Shown one piece after another: positions 7,796 to 15,732 of a stretch of DNA of 38,614 nucleotides (positions are counted from its first letter, which is position 1; the number at the start of each line of letters is the position of its first letter). This DNA comes from Betaproteobacteria bacterium UBA5216 (GTDB taxonomy: Bacteria > Pseudomonadota > Gammaproteobacteria > Burkholderiales > SG8-41), in NCBI GenBank assembly GCA_002412495.1, contig DHVE01000078.1, positions 1-38,614 of the forward strand, written 5' to 3'. A model generated the notes under the pieces. It made no database searches and had not been told where the DNA came from. It saw only the letters and a list, made by a program, of their open reading frames with translations. A program made the translations under genes and the position numbers.

Positions 7796-8812
7796 TTAGT
7801 CCTCCAGCGCGATTCCCGCCCGCTTTACCACATCGGCTATGCGCGCCCGCTCGCGCAGGATGAGCGCAGCAAACTCCGCGGGGCTGTTGCTGATCGCGGT
7901 CGCGCCTTGTTGTGAGAGTTTCTCCTTGATTTCAACATTGTTGATTGCCGAAGCCGCCACGGCGTGCAGCCTCTCGACAATGGGGCGAGGCGTTCCGGCA
8001 ATGGCGGCGAGCCCCCACCACTGCGTGAGATCGTAACCCGGCAGCGTTTCGGCGATGGCAGGCAGATGCGGCAGCAGTGGATCGCGTTTTGCGCCCGTGG
8101 TGGCAACAACCTTGATACGGCCGATGTTGGCATGCGGCAGCACCACCAACGGCGAAGTAATTACCATCTGAATCTGTCCCGAAATAAGATCGGTGACGGC
8201 CAGCGCCGTGCCTTTGTAAGGAACATGGGTAATGCGCGTGGCGGCAAGCAAATTGAAGAGTTCACCGCCAATGTGGGCGGGCGATCCGGTGCCGGCCGAA
8301 CCGTAGTTGAATCGTCCGGGCTGGGACTTGGCAAGTTGCACCAGTTCCGCAATGGTGGAAGGCGCCAACGGATGCACGGCCACAACGCTCGAAACCCAGG
8401 CAATCTGCGTGAGCGGAATGAAACTCTTGTCGGGGTCGAACGGTAGCCGCCGTTTGATCACCGGCAGCGTGGCGAATACCGTCTGAGATGACAGCAGGAG
8501 GGTATGACCGTCGGGCGGCGCCTTTGATGCGAGTTCGGTTCCTATTACGCCGCTGGCACCGGGCCGCGTATCGATAACAATGGATTGACCGAGTGATTCC
8601 GCCATTTTGGCGCCGACAATGCGCGCCAATATATCGTTGGAGCTTCCGGCGGCCTGCGACACGATGAGGCGAATCGGCCGGTTGGGAAAAGTTTGCGCAG
8701 TGGAACTTGTGATTGCGCCAGCGGCGCTTACGCTCAAGACCGACCACGCAGCCAGGCGTCCGGTGCGGCGCAAGACTTGCACGAGGTGGCGGGGGTTGGC
8801 AATCTCGCTCAT
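7796..8812 (-). CDS. Bug/TctC-family substrate-binding protein
   Basis: A 338-aa Bug receptor. It has a long n-region with several Arg, then a hydrophobic core and cleavage near SSTAQ. Family motifs follow: FPNRPIRLIVSQAAG, SSNDILAR, VIDTRPGASGVIG, KAPPDGHTLL, AVHPLAP, HVPYKGTALAVTD and LRERARIADVVKRAG. The Ser-Ser-Asn-Asp ligand loop replaces the usual GGxxD and is shared with the Bug protein at 22396-23391, suggesting a related ligand. The frame extends 27 nt to a TTG, but ATG at 8812 gives a normal signal peptide. It is the first gene of the minus-strand UbiD operon, and its 5' region diverges from the crotonase gene. Confidence 0.92.
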   Translation of the reverse strand: MSEIANPRHLVQVLRRTGRLAAWSVLSVSAAGAITSSTAQTFPNRPIRLIVSQAAGSSNDILARIVGAKMAESLGQSIVIDTRPGASGVIGTELASKAPPDGHTLLLSSQTVFATLPVIKRRLPFDPDKSFIPLTQIAWVSSVVAVHPLAPSTIAELVQLAKSQPGRFNYGSAGTGSPAHIGGELFNLLAATRITHVPYKGTALAVTDLISGQIQMVITSPLVVLPHANIGRIKVVATTGAKRDPLLPHLPAIAETLPGYDLTQWWGLAAIAGTPRPIVERLHAVAASAINNVEIKEKLSQQGATAISNSPAEFAALILRERARIADVVKRAGIALED

Positions 8813-8971
8813 GGCGTATACCCATGTAACAAGGAACAATGAACGATAAACAAAGCGGCAGGGCTATCTTACATCGTGGTCATGCGCAAGGCACGCCTTG
8901 TGAAAAAAGGGCGCGCGTATGGTTTACACTTACAGGCGTGAAGAATGGCATCACATTCAATGGAGAGCATA

Positions 8972-9754
8972 ATGAGTTCTGAAGAAATCGGCGTCAGCAT
9001 TGACAAATATGTCGCAACAGTCGAACTGCGGCGTCCGCCCAATAATTTTCTGGATATCGAATTGATTGGCGATCTGGCGACGGCGCTCGAGGCGCTGGAC
9101 AAGGACGCCAGTTGCCGCAGCATCGTGTTGGCCTCGGCGGGCAAGCACTTTTGTGCCGGCGCCAATTTGAAAAAACGCGTCGACGATGAAGCGGCGGGCA
9201 AGAAGACGGTCACGCAGGCGCGGCACCTGTATCACGAAGCGCAGCGTCTCGTGCAGACGAAGAAACCGATCGTCGCGGCGGTGCATGGCAGTGCGATCGG
9301 CGCCGGACTGGGATTGGCGCTGGTCGCGGATTTTCGCGTGACCTGCAAGGAAGCGCGGCTCGCGGCGAATTTCTGCGCGCTGGGCTATCACCCTGGGTTC
9401 GGCATGACCGTGACGCTGCCGCGCGTGGTGGGCCACCAGACCGCGAAATGGCTGTTTCTCACGGGGCGGCGTATTCCCGGCGAAGAGGCGCTTGTCATCG
9501 GCTTGGCCGACCGGCTCGTGGCGCAAGATCAGGTGCGGCAGGTTGCACAAGAGATGGCCGCGGAACTCGCGAAGTCCGGGCCGTTGGCAGTGCAGGCGGC
9601 GCGCCAGACACTCAATGGCGACTTTCTGGCGGCCTTCCGCGCGGCGACCGAACGCGAGGCGTTCGTGCAGAACATGCTGCGCGAGACCAATGATTTCAAG
9701 GAAGGCGTGAAGGCCGGATTTGACCGGCGCGATCCCGTTTTTACGGGGACGTAA
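8972..9754 (+). CDS. Enoyl-CoA hydratase/isomerase (crotonase) family protein
   Basis: A 260-aa crotonase-fold acyl-CoA enzyme. The first oxyanion-hole element HFCAGANL (about 59-66) and second AAVHGSAIGAGLGLAL are present, followed by LPRVVG and an AAxxA-rich C-terminal helix region. Alignment by eye with rat mitochondrial hydratase shows that both catalytic glutamates are absent: GAGLGLAL replaces the Glu-bearing GGGCELAM, and NFCALG replaces PEIxLG. It is therefore unlikely to be a plain 2-enoyl-CoA hydratase; an isomerase, hydrolase or lyase of the superfamily is more likely. Three in-frame ATGs exist; 8972 was chosen because GGAGAG lies 6-8 nt before it. Confidence 0.92.
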   Translation: MSSEEIGVSIDKYVATVELRRPPNNFLDIELIGDLATALEALDKDASCRSIVLASAGKHFCAGANLKKRVDDEAAGKKTVTQARHLYHEAQRLVQTKKPIVAAVHGSAIGAGLGLALVADFRVTCKEARLAANFCALGYHPGFGMTVTLPRVVGHQTAKWLFLTGRRIPGEEALVIGLADRLVAQDQVRQVAQEMAAELAKSGPLAVQAARQTLNGDFLAAFRAATEREAFVQNMLRETNDFKEGVKAGFDRRDPVFTGT

Positions 9755-9769
9755 TGACACAGAACTCAC

Positions 9770-9859
9770 TGGCGGAGAGGGAGGGATTCGAACCCTCGAA
9801 GGCCTTGCGACCTTTCCGGTTTTCGAGACCGGTACATTCAACCACTCTGCCACCTCTCC
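9770..9859 (-). tRNA. tRNA-Ser (anticodon CGA)
   Basis: Reading the minus strand, a 7-bp acceptor stem (GGAGAGG with CCTCTCC), the class II D-arm, the anticodon loop TCTCGAAAA within CCGG/CCGG, a long serine variable arm (AAGGTCGCAAGGCCTT), the T-arm GAGGGTTCGAATCCCTC, discriminator G and an encoded CCA form a complete 90-nt tRNA. The anticodon CGA reads UCG. It lies tail to tail with the crotonase gene, 15 bp from its stop. No integrase or att-like duplication is seen nearby. Confidence 0.97.
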
Positions 9860-9869
9860 GGAGGCGCGG

Positions 9870-9875
9870 ATTCTA
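9870..9875 (-). promoter_or_regulatory. Likely -10 box of the tRNA-Ser promoter
   Basis: On the minus strand TAGAAT (one mismatch to TATAAT) lies about 10 nt upstream of the mature tRNA 5' end. It is followed by a GC-only CCGCGCC discriminator, typical of stringently controlled stable-RNA promoters. No good -35 hexamer is found at 16-18 bp spacing, so the call rests on the -10, the discriminator and the position. Confidence 0.4.
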
Positions 9876-9947
9876 GCAGAAAGCGAGAGGCGCGAACATC
9901 GCAAGCGGGATTTTCCCGGCGGAGGCCCTGCAATCTGGAGGAACGAG

Positions 9948-10928
9948 ATGATGAAAAGCCGGCTGCGTTGTATATTTTTTTCCGCGCTTTGCCTTGGGGT
10001 AATCGGGGCCGCTATTCCGCCGGCAACGGGGCAAACTTATCCCGCGCGCCCCATTCGTCTGATCGTGCCGTATCCGCCTGGCGGCGCGGCGGACGCAACC
10101 GCCCGCATATTGTGGCCGCGCATCGGTGACGTATTGGGCCAGCAAATCGTCATCGATAATCGCGGTGGCGCCTCGGGCATCATCGGGGCGGATATCGTGG
10201 CCAAGAGCGCGGCGGACGGTTATACGCTTCTGCACGACGCCAGCGCGTTTACCGTCAATCCCGCGCTGCGCAAGTTGCCGTTTGACCCGTTGAAGGACTT
10301 GATGCCCGTGGCGATGCTGATGCGCACGCCCAACATGCTGGTGGTGCATCCCTCGGTGCCGGTGACCACCACGCGTGATTTGATCGAACTGGCCAAGGCG
10401 CAACCGGGTCGTGTTACCTATGCATCATCCGGTTTCGGCAGCGCACCGCACATGGCAGGAGAATTGTTTCAGTACGTGACCAAAGTGCGCATGTCGCACG
10501 TGCCATACAAGGGTGGCGGCCTTGCTTACGTGGATTTGCTTGGTGGACATGTGCAGTTGTTTTTTGGCAGCATCGCGAGCGCGCTGCCGCACGTGCAGGG
10601 CAACAAGCTCAAGGGCATCGCGCTCACCGCCGCCAAGCGCTCCGCGTCCGCGCCGCAGATCCCCACGATGGCCGAATCCGGCGTGCAGGGAGTCGAGGTG
10701 TATGAATGGAACGGCTTGTATGTGCCGGCGAATACCGCGCAGGCCATCATCACAAAGCTCAACACCGAAGTGAACCGGATGCTGGGTAACGGCGACGTGC
10801 AGCAGCGATTCTTCCAGTTGGGTGCCGAAGCCGTGCCGATGACCCCGGCGGATTTAACCCACTACGTGCGCGGCGAAATCGCGCGGTGGAGCAAGACGGT
10901 AAAAGAGATGGGGATCAAGGGCGAATAA
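9948..10928 (+). CDS. Bug/TctC-family substrate-binding protein
   Basis: A 326-aa Bug receptor. The open frame extends upstream through the antisense tRNA-Ser, but ATG at 9948 (followed at once by a second ATG) has GGAGGA 5-10 nt upstream and starts a normal signal peptide ending PPATGQ. Motifs: YPARPIRLIVPYPPGG, AADATAR, VIDNRGGASGIIG, ADGYTLL, MLVVHPSVP, HVPYKGGGLAYVD, and WSKTVKEMGIK at the end. It stands alone on the plus strand between the tRNA gene and the convergent soe genes; its enzymatic partner is not obvious. Confidence 0.93.
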   Translation: MMKSRLRCIFFSALCLGVIGAAIPPATGQTYPARPIRLIVPYPPGGAADATARILWPRIGDVLGQQIVIDNRGGASGIIGADIVAKSAADGYTLLHDASAFTVNPALRKLPFDPLKDLMPVAMLMRTPNMLVVHPSVPVTTTRDLIELAKAQPGRVTYASSGFGSAPHMAGELFQYVTKVRMSHVPYKGGGLAYVDLLGGHVQLFFGSIASALPHVQGNKLKGIALTAAKRSASAPQIPTMAESGVQGVEVYEWNGLYVPANTAQAIITKLNTEVNRMLGNGDVQQRFFQLGAEAVPMTPADLTHYVRGEIARWSKTVKEMGIKGE

Positions 10929-10970
10929 GCGCCCCGGTAGTGGCGTGCAGGGGGGGGGCGTGTGGCGTAT

Positions 10971-11002
10971 GGAGCGCGGTGGCTTGCCACCGCTTATGCT
11001 CC
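10971..11002. repeat. Hairpin in convergent intergenic region
   Basis: GCGGTGGC (10976-10983) pairs perfectly with GCCACCGC (10986-10993) across a 2-nt loop. An outer GGAGC/GCTCC pair (10971-10975 with 10998-11002) is separated by an asymmetric TTAT bulge. It lies in the 79-bp gap between the Bug gene and the end of soeC, which converge. It could help terminate both transcripts, but without a T-run it may equally be a REP-like unit. Confidence 0.45.
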
Positions 11003-11007
11003 GCGCC

Positions 11008-11949
11008 CTACGACGCCGCCTGATAGTAGAGATTCTGCGGATGTCTCGCCTGCGCAAAAAAGAACCAGCGTTCCGCCAGCAGGCCGACATATTGCGTGAC
11101 GAACGCGATGCTCGCGCCGGACAGTGACACACGCCCATCGGTGCTGCCCAATCCGAGAATGACCGCTGGCGCCACAAACGCCAACAGCAGAAATCCCCAC
11201 TTCACGCCTTGCACAACCTGTCGCGTCCTGCCGTGAAAAAACTCGCGCGTGCTGAACGCGCTTCCCATAAAGCCCTGCGCTTTTTGCACAATGTGCGGAT
11301 GGCGCATGCCGATGGCGCTTTGCAGCGTAGATTTTGGGCGTAGCCGGGCGTTGCGGATCAGTGATGCGATGCGTGCGCTGGCCGCCAGCAATGTAAGCGC
11401 CAATGCCCACCTGCCAAGGTCCGGTGCCAGCGCGGGCTCCATGGCCGCCGCCAGCGCGGTGGCGAGTGTGAATCCGGACGCACAACCCAGCAGGGTGTAA
11501 TTTACGATGGTCAATGGCGTTGCCCACTCCTGCAAGAACCTGAGGCACACGTAGTTCATCGCAGTGATGTAGAACAGCGCGATACACAGCACGGCACCCG
11601 CGATGCCAATCTGGTCGGCGTAAGCGAACCCTGTGTGCAGGCACAGGCCGTGCAACGCTACCACCGCCATGAACACCGGCAGCACGATGACTTCGCGGGA
11701 TAGCCACGAGTTGCGCCACATGGCGACGGCACGCCACGCGCGTTCGGGGTGCCCCAGATGGAAAAACGAGGCGACAAGGCCAGTCACAAGAAACGCCAAT
11801 GCGACGGCGTCACCGGCAATGAAAAACAGACGCGCAGACGCGGACGGCACGGCGATGATGCCCGATTGAATCGCCATCAACGCGAGGAACAAGCCTTGCC
11901 CCGCGCCGATCAGCGTGGTGAGAAAAATAACGGAAAAAGCAGGATTCAT
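11008..11949 (-). CDS. soeC: DmsC/SoeC-type membrane anchor subunit
   Basis: A 313-aa polytopic membrane protein with about eight hydrophobic helices, starting MNPAFSVIFLTTLIGAGQG and containing SFFHLGHPERAWRA and WRNSWLSREV, which are landmarks of the DmsC-type quinone-reactive anchor. It would pass electrons between the quinone pool and the iron-sulfur subunit. It is 8 nt downstream of soeB and last of three genes. Subunit sizes (about 968, 233 and 313 aa) match the SoeABC sulfite-oxidising complex known from Allochromatium. The family is certain; the Soe assignment depends on the large subunit. Confidence 0.85.
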   Translation of the reverse strand: MNPAFSVIFLTTLIGAGQGLFLALMAIQSGIIAVPSASARLFFIAGDAVALAFLVTGLVASFFHLGHPERAWRAVAMWRNSWLSREVIVLPVFMAVVALHGLCLHTGFAYADQIGIAGAVLCIALFYITAMNYVCLRFLQEWATPLTIVNYTLLGCASGFTLATALAAAMEPALAPDLGRWALALTLLAASARIASLIRNARLRPKSTLQSAIGMRHPHIVQKAQGFMGSAFSTREFFHGRTRQVVQGVKWGFLLLAFVAPAVILGLGSTDGRVSLSGASIAFVTQYVGLLAERWFFFAQARHPQNLYYQAAS

Positions 11950-11957
11950 GGCTTGGT

Positions 11958-12659
11958 TTACGGCTTGGCGGGCGCGTCAGTCGCCTTCAGTTCGTTGGGG
12001 CGCTGCTGCTCCACGTTACGACTGAGCACATTATCAATTGCCGATGCACTGCGGCGCGGCAAATAATGATTCGCGGGTTTGGTTTCCCATTCCGGCATCA
12101 GTTGATAACCGCCGTTTTCGCGTATCGCCTTGGAAACGATGGATTCGGGATCGTGTATGTCGCCGTACAGCCGCGCGTTGGTGGGGCAGGCGAGCACGCA
12201 GGCGGGTTTGCGTTGTTCATCCGCGAGGTTTTCGTCGTTGATGCGATCCACGCACATCGTGCATTTCTTCATCACCTTTTCTTTTTCGTCCAGCTCGCGT
12301 ACGCCGTAAGGGCACGCCCACGAGCAGTAGTTGCAGCCGATACACTTGTCGTAGTCGATCAGTACCAGGCCGTCACTCTTGCGCTTGTAGCTGGCACCGG
12401 TTGGGCATACCGGCACGCACGGCGGGTCTTCGCAATGCAGACACGATTTCGGAAAATGTACCGTTTGCGTATCCGGAAACTGGCCGACTTCGTAGGTCTG
12501 CACACGATTAAAAAACGTGCCGCTGGGGTCTGCCCCATAGGGGTTTTCGTCGGCCAGCGCGCCGGCCACGCCGGAAGTATTCCATTCCTTGCAACTGGTG
12601 ACGCACGCGTGGCAACCCACGCAAACGTTGAGGTCGATCACCAAGGCGAGTTGTGTCAT
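11958..12659 (-). CDS. soeB: Four-cluster ferredoxin-type subunit (SoeB/DmsB-like)
   Basis: A 233-aa electron-transfer subunit with four cysteine groups: CVGCHACVTSC, CLHCEDPPCVPVC, CIGCNYCSWAC and CTMC with a later ACVLACP. These bind four [4Fe-4S] clusters, as in DmsB/PsrB/SoeB. There is no signal peptide, so it is cytoplasmic. The start ATG at 12659 overlaps the soeA stop by 4 nt (ATGA), implying translational coupling. The C-terminal tail (about 190-233) is polar and rich in Asn and Pro. The role is to carry electrons from the molybdenum subunit to the DmsC-like anchor. Confidence 0.9.
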   Translation of the reverse strand: MTQLALVIDLNVCVGCHACVTSCKEWNTSGVAGALADENPYGADPSGTFFNRVQTYEVGQFPDTQTVHFPKSCLHCEDPPCVPVCPTGASYKRKSDGLVLIDYDKCIGCNYCSWACPYGVRELDEKEKVMKKCTMCVDRINDENLADEQRKPACVLACPTNARLYGDIHDPESIVSKAIRENGGYQLMPEWETKPANHYLPRRSASAIDNVLSRNVEQQRPNELKATDAPAKP

Positions 12660-15562
12660 TCGCGTGCTCCGCTGTTAGGGCCTTTGCCGGCGACAAATGC
12701 CTGCCACAGGCGATGCAGTGGGGTGGTGCCGGGCAGCGGCTTCATGGCATCGAACTGCGGTGAACTTTCCTTGGCTTCATCGGCGCCCGCCGGATAAATG
12801 CGCACACGCACGTCGTACCAACCGGCTTGTCCGGTGAGCGGATCGGAATTGGATGTGCGCGTGCCTTGCGCGTTACGCAGTTCATCCGAGATCAAGTGGT
12901 TCAATAAAAAGCCGCGCTGCGATTCATTGGCGTCGGGCGCGAGATGCCACGCGCCGCGCGCCTTGCCAATGGCGTTCCATGTCCAGACGGTGCCGGGTTC
13001 GACCGCTTCGCTATGGCGGCACAAGCAACGTACCTTGCCGTGCATCGACTCCACCCACATCCAGCCGCCATCAGAGATGCCTGCGGAAAGTGCCGTTTTT
13101 GTGTTTATAAACAAATAGTTATGAGTATGTATCTGGCGCAGCCAAGCGTTCTGGGAATCCCACGAGTGATACATCGCCATCGGCCGCTGGGTGATCGCGG
13201 CGAGCGGATATTTTTGCTTATCGGAAAGCGATACCTCAAGCGGCTCGTAATAAAACGGCAGCGGATCGAAATATTGCTCGATGCGATCTTTCAACTGCGC
13301 GGGCGGCTGCCGTTTGCCGTAGCCGCGTGCGGCAAGGCGAAACCTTTGCAGCACTTCCGCGTAAATCTGAATCATCACCGGGTCGCCGAAGCGGCGCAAC
13401 TTGGCCTTGACCGCCCAGTCGTTGTAACCCTGATTCCAGTTGCGCATGTATTGATGCTCGGGCGGCATGTGATGCTGGAACACGCAGTTATTCGCGGCAT
13501 ACATTTCCCACTGCTTCGGGTTTGGTTCGCCCACCATCGATTTGTCGCCGGCCGCGCCGCGATAGCCAATAAGAAAGCCCTGTCCCGAATTCGGCTCGGT
13601 CTGAAAGTTGACGATGAAATCGGGATAGTCGCGAAATTTGCGCGTTCCCTCGGGTGTGGTGAACGCGGGAAATTTCAACCGGCCCGCGAGTTCGATCAGC
13701 ACCTCCTGAAACGGCTTGCATTCGCCCTTGGGTGGCAGAATCGGCACGCGCACGGCGTCAACCGGGCCGTCGAATTCCGAAATCGGGCGATCCAGCATCG
13801 ACATCACGTCGTGCCGCTCCAGATAACTGGTGTCGGGCAACACGAGGTCGGCGTAGGCCGTCATCTCCGACTCGAATGCGTCGCACACGATGATGAACGG
13901 AATCTTGTATTCGCCACTGGTTTCATCGCGATCATTCAGCATGCGCCGCGTTTCGACCGGATTCATCGAGGAGTTCCACGCCATGTTCGCCATGAAAATC
14001 ATCAGCGTATCGATGCGATACGGATCGCCGCGCCAGGCATTGGCGATCACGTTGTGCATCATGCCGTGGATTGCCAGCGGGTATTCCCACGAAAACGCCT
14101 TGTCGATGCGTATCGGGCCGCCCGCGTCATCAACAAACAATTCTTCCGGGCGCGAGGGAAAGCCCAGCGGCGCGCCGCCCAACGGGGTTTCGGGCAGCAC
14201 GGCTTCACCGCTGACAGGGTTGCGCGCGTACACCGGCGGCGTGCCGCGCGGGTAGGGCGCCTTGTGACGGAAACCACCGGGGCGATCAATCGTGCCCAGT
14301 AGCGACATCAATATCGACAACGCGCGGATGGTATGAAAGCCGTTGGAGTGCGCGGCCAGCCCGCGCATGGCATGAAACGCCACCGGGTTGCCGGTCACGG
14401 TTTCATGCATGCGTCCCCAACTGTCGGTCCAGCGGATCGGCAGGGTTATTTTTTGATCGCGCGCGACTTCACCCATTTCGCGCGCGAGGCCGCGTATGCG
14501 CTCGGCGGAAACGCCGGTGATTTCAGCGGCCCATCCCGGCGTGTATTGTTCCAGACGTTCGGCCAGTAGCGCGAAGGCTGGACGCACCGGTGTGCCATCG
14601 GGCAGGGTGTAGCGGCCGCTCAACGCAGGTTTGCAGCCGGGTGCATGGTTCGATACCGCCGCGTGGATGCCCGCATCCCACCACAACTGGCTGTGCGTGC
14701 GATGTGGATTATCGGCGGGCGTATTACCGTTGGCGACCACCAGACCGTACTCCGGGCTGTCGGGATCGTCATTGACGAGGTAACCGGCATTGGTGTACTT
14801 GGTGACAAACGCCTCGTCGTACAGGCGCTGGCGCACCAACTCATGGTTCAGCGCCAGTAGCAATGCGCCGTCGGTGCCGGGCCGGATGGGGATCCATTCG
14901 TCGGCGATGGCAGAGTAGCCGGTGCGCACCGGGTTGATGGAAATAAATTTCCCGCCGCTGCGTTTGAACTTGGAAATCGCGATCTTGAGCGGATTGGAAT
15001 GATGATCCTCGGCGGTGCCGATCATCACAAACAGCTTTGCCTGCTCCAAGTCAGGCCCGCCGAATTCCCAGAACGAACCGCCGATGGTGTAGATCATGCC
15101 GGCGGCCATGTTCACCGAACAAAATCCGCCGTGCGCCGCGTAGTTGGGTGTGCCGAACTGCCGAGCGAACAAGCCGGTCAGCGCCTGCATCTGATCGCGT
15201 CCGGTGAACAGCGCGAATTGCTTGGGATCGGTAGCGCGTATGCGCGCCAGCCGCGTCTCCATGACGCGAAACGCCTCGTCCCAGCTGATGGTTTCAAACT
15301 CGGCCGCGCCGCGCTCGGCGCCGGCCTTGCGGCGCAAAGGTTGCGTGAGACGTGCGGGCGAATACTGCTTCATGATGCCCGCCGCGCCCTTGGCGCAGAT
15401 CACGCCCTGATTCAGCGGATGATTCGGGTTGCCCTCGATGTAACGCACTTCGCCGCCACGCAAGGTGACATTGATGCCGCAGCGGCAGGCGCACATGTAA
15501 CAGGTGGTGCTTTTGACTTCGGTCTTCTGGTTGTCTGGCGTGTCGTGCTCGATAGCGGACAT
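12656..15562 (-). CDS. soeA: Molybdopterin oxidoreductase, probable sulfite:quinone oxidoreductase SoeA
   Basis: A 968-aa DMSO-reductase-superfamily catalytic subunit. Cys21-x2-Cys24-x3-Cys28-x27-Cys56 forms the FS0 [4Fe-4S] site. HGGFCSVNMAAG places Cys148 as the probable molybdenum ligand, as in the Psr/Nap/Soe group and unlike Ser in DmsA. The N-terminus has no twin-arginine signal, so the enzyme faces the cytoplasm, a defining feature of SoeABC. Long stretches (for example MQALTGLFARQFGTPNYAAH) agree with my memory of betaproteobacterial SoeA. Sulfite oxidation to sulfate would detoxify sulfite released from organosulfonates. Alternatives are a polysulfide- or thiosulfate-reductase-type enzyme. 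ATG at 15562 is preferred over an upstream TTG. A maturation chaperone is not seen. Confidence 0.82.
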   Translation of the reverse strand: MSAIEHDTPDNQKTEVKSTTCYMCACRCGINVTLRGGEVRYIEGNPNHPLNQGVICAKGAAGIMKQYSPARLTQPLRRKAGAERGAAEFETISWDEAFRVMETRLARIRATDPKQFALFTGRDQMQALTGLFARQFGTPNYAAHGGFCSVNMAAGMIYTIGGSFWEFGGPDLEQAKLFVMIGTAEDHHSNPLKIAISKFKRSGGKFISINPVRTGYSAIADEWIPIRPGTDGALLLALNHELVRQRLYDEAFVTKYTNAGYLVNDDPDSPEYGLVVANGNTPADNPHRTHSQLWWDAGIHAAVSNHAPGCKPALSGRYTLPDGTPVRPAFALLAERLEQYTPGWAAEITGVSAERIRGLAREMGEVARDQKITLPIRWTDSWGRMHETVTGNPVAFHAMRGLAAHSNGFHTIRALSILMSLLGTIDRPGGFRHKAPYPRGTPPVYARNPVSGEAVLPETPLGGAPLGFPSRPEELFVDDAGGPIRIDKAFSWEYPLAIHGMMHNVIANAWRGDPYRIDTLMIFMANMAWNSSMNPVETRRMLNDRDETSGEYKIPFIIVCDAFESEMTAYADLVLPDTSYLERHDVMSMLDRPISEFDGPVDAVRVPILPPKGECKPFQEVLIELAGRLKFPAFTTPEGTRKFRDYPDFIVNFQTEPNSGQGFLIGYRGAAGDKSMVGEPNPKQWEMYAANNCVFQHHMPPEHQYMRNWNQGYNDWAVKAKLRRFGDPVMIQIYAEVLQRFRLAARGYGKRQPPAQLKDRIEQYFDPLPFYYEPLEVSLSDKQKYPLAAITQRPMAMYHSWDSQNAWLRQIHTHNYLFINTKTALSAGISDGGWMWVESMHGKVRCLCRHSEAVEPGTVWTWNAIGKARGAWHLAPDANESQRGFLLNHLISDELRNAQGTRTSNSDPLTGQAGWYDVRVRIYPAGADEAKESSPQFDAMKPLPGTTPLHRLWQAFVAGKGPNSGARE

Positions 15563-15661
15563 GGATTGCGCGGCCGGTGGGTCAATCAATAACAAACAGA
15601 AAATGCTCGCGATGCGGCGTGAATTTTACGGATGTTGGAGGAATTGCCGTCTAAATAATAT

Positions 15662-15675
15662 TTATGACGCCATAA
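15662..15675. promoter_or_regulatory. Imperfect dyad in AT-rich region upstream of soeA
   Basis: TTATGACGCCATAA is an inverted repeat with two mismatched positions (pattern TTATGNCGNCATAA). It sits about 100 bp upstream of the soeA ATG, next to an AATAATATTT stretch that is much more AT-rich than the surroundings. The 170-bp gap between the preceding Bug stop and soeA suggests that soeABC has its own promoter here, and the dyad could be a regulator site. No convincing -35/-10 pair was found. Confidence 0.25.
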
Positions 15676-15732
15676 GTGGAAACATGAAAGCACACCGGGC
15701 AACGCAGAGCAAGGCCGCTCTCGCGCCGGGCG

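Noticed and set aside
9770..9859. tRNA-Ser as an integration site for a genomic island
   Set aside because: No integrase, att duplication or composition change is visible on either side.
9720..9947. Open frame extending the Bug gene upstream through the tRNA-Ser
   Set aside because: It overlaps a complete antisense tRNA, whereas ATG at 9948 has a strong ribosome site and starts a signal peptide.
13110..15000. Long plus-strand open frames opposite soeA
   Set aside because: They are shadows of high-GC coding sequence; soeA has clear cofactor motifs and no plus-strand frame shows a recognisable family.
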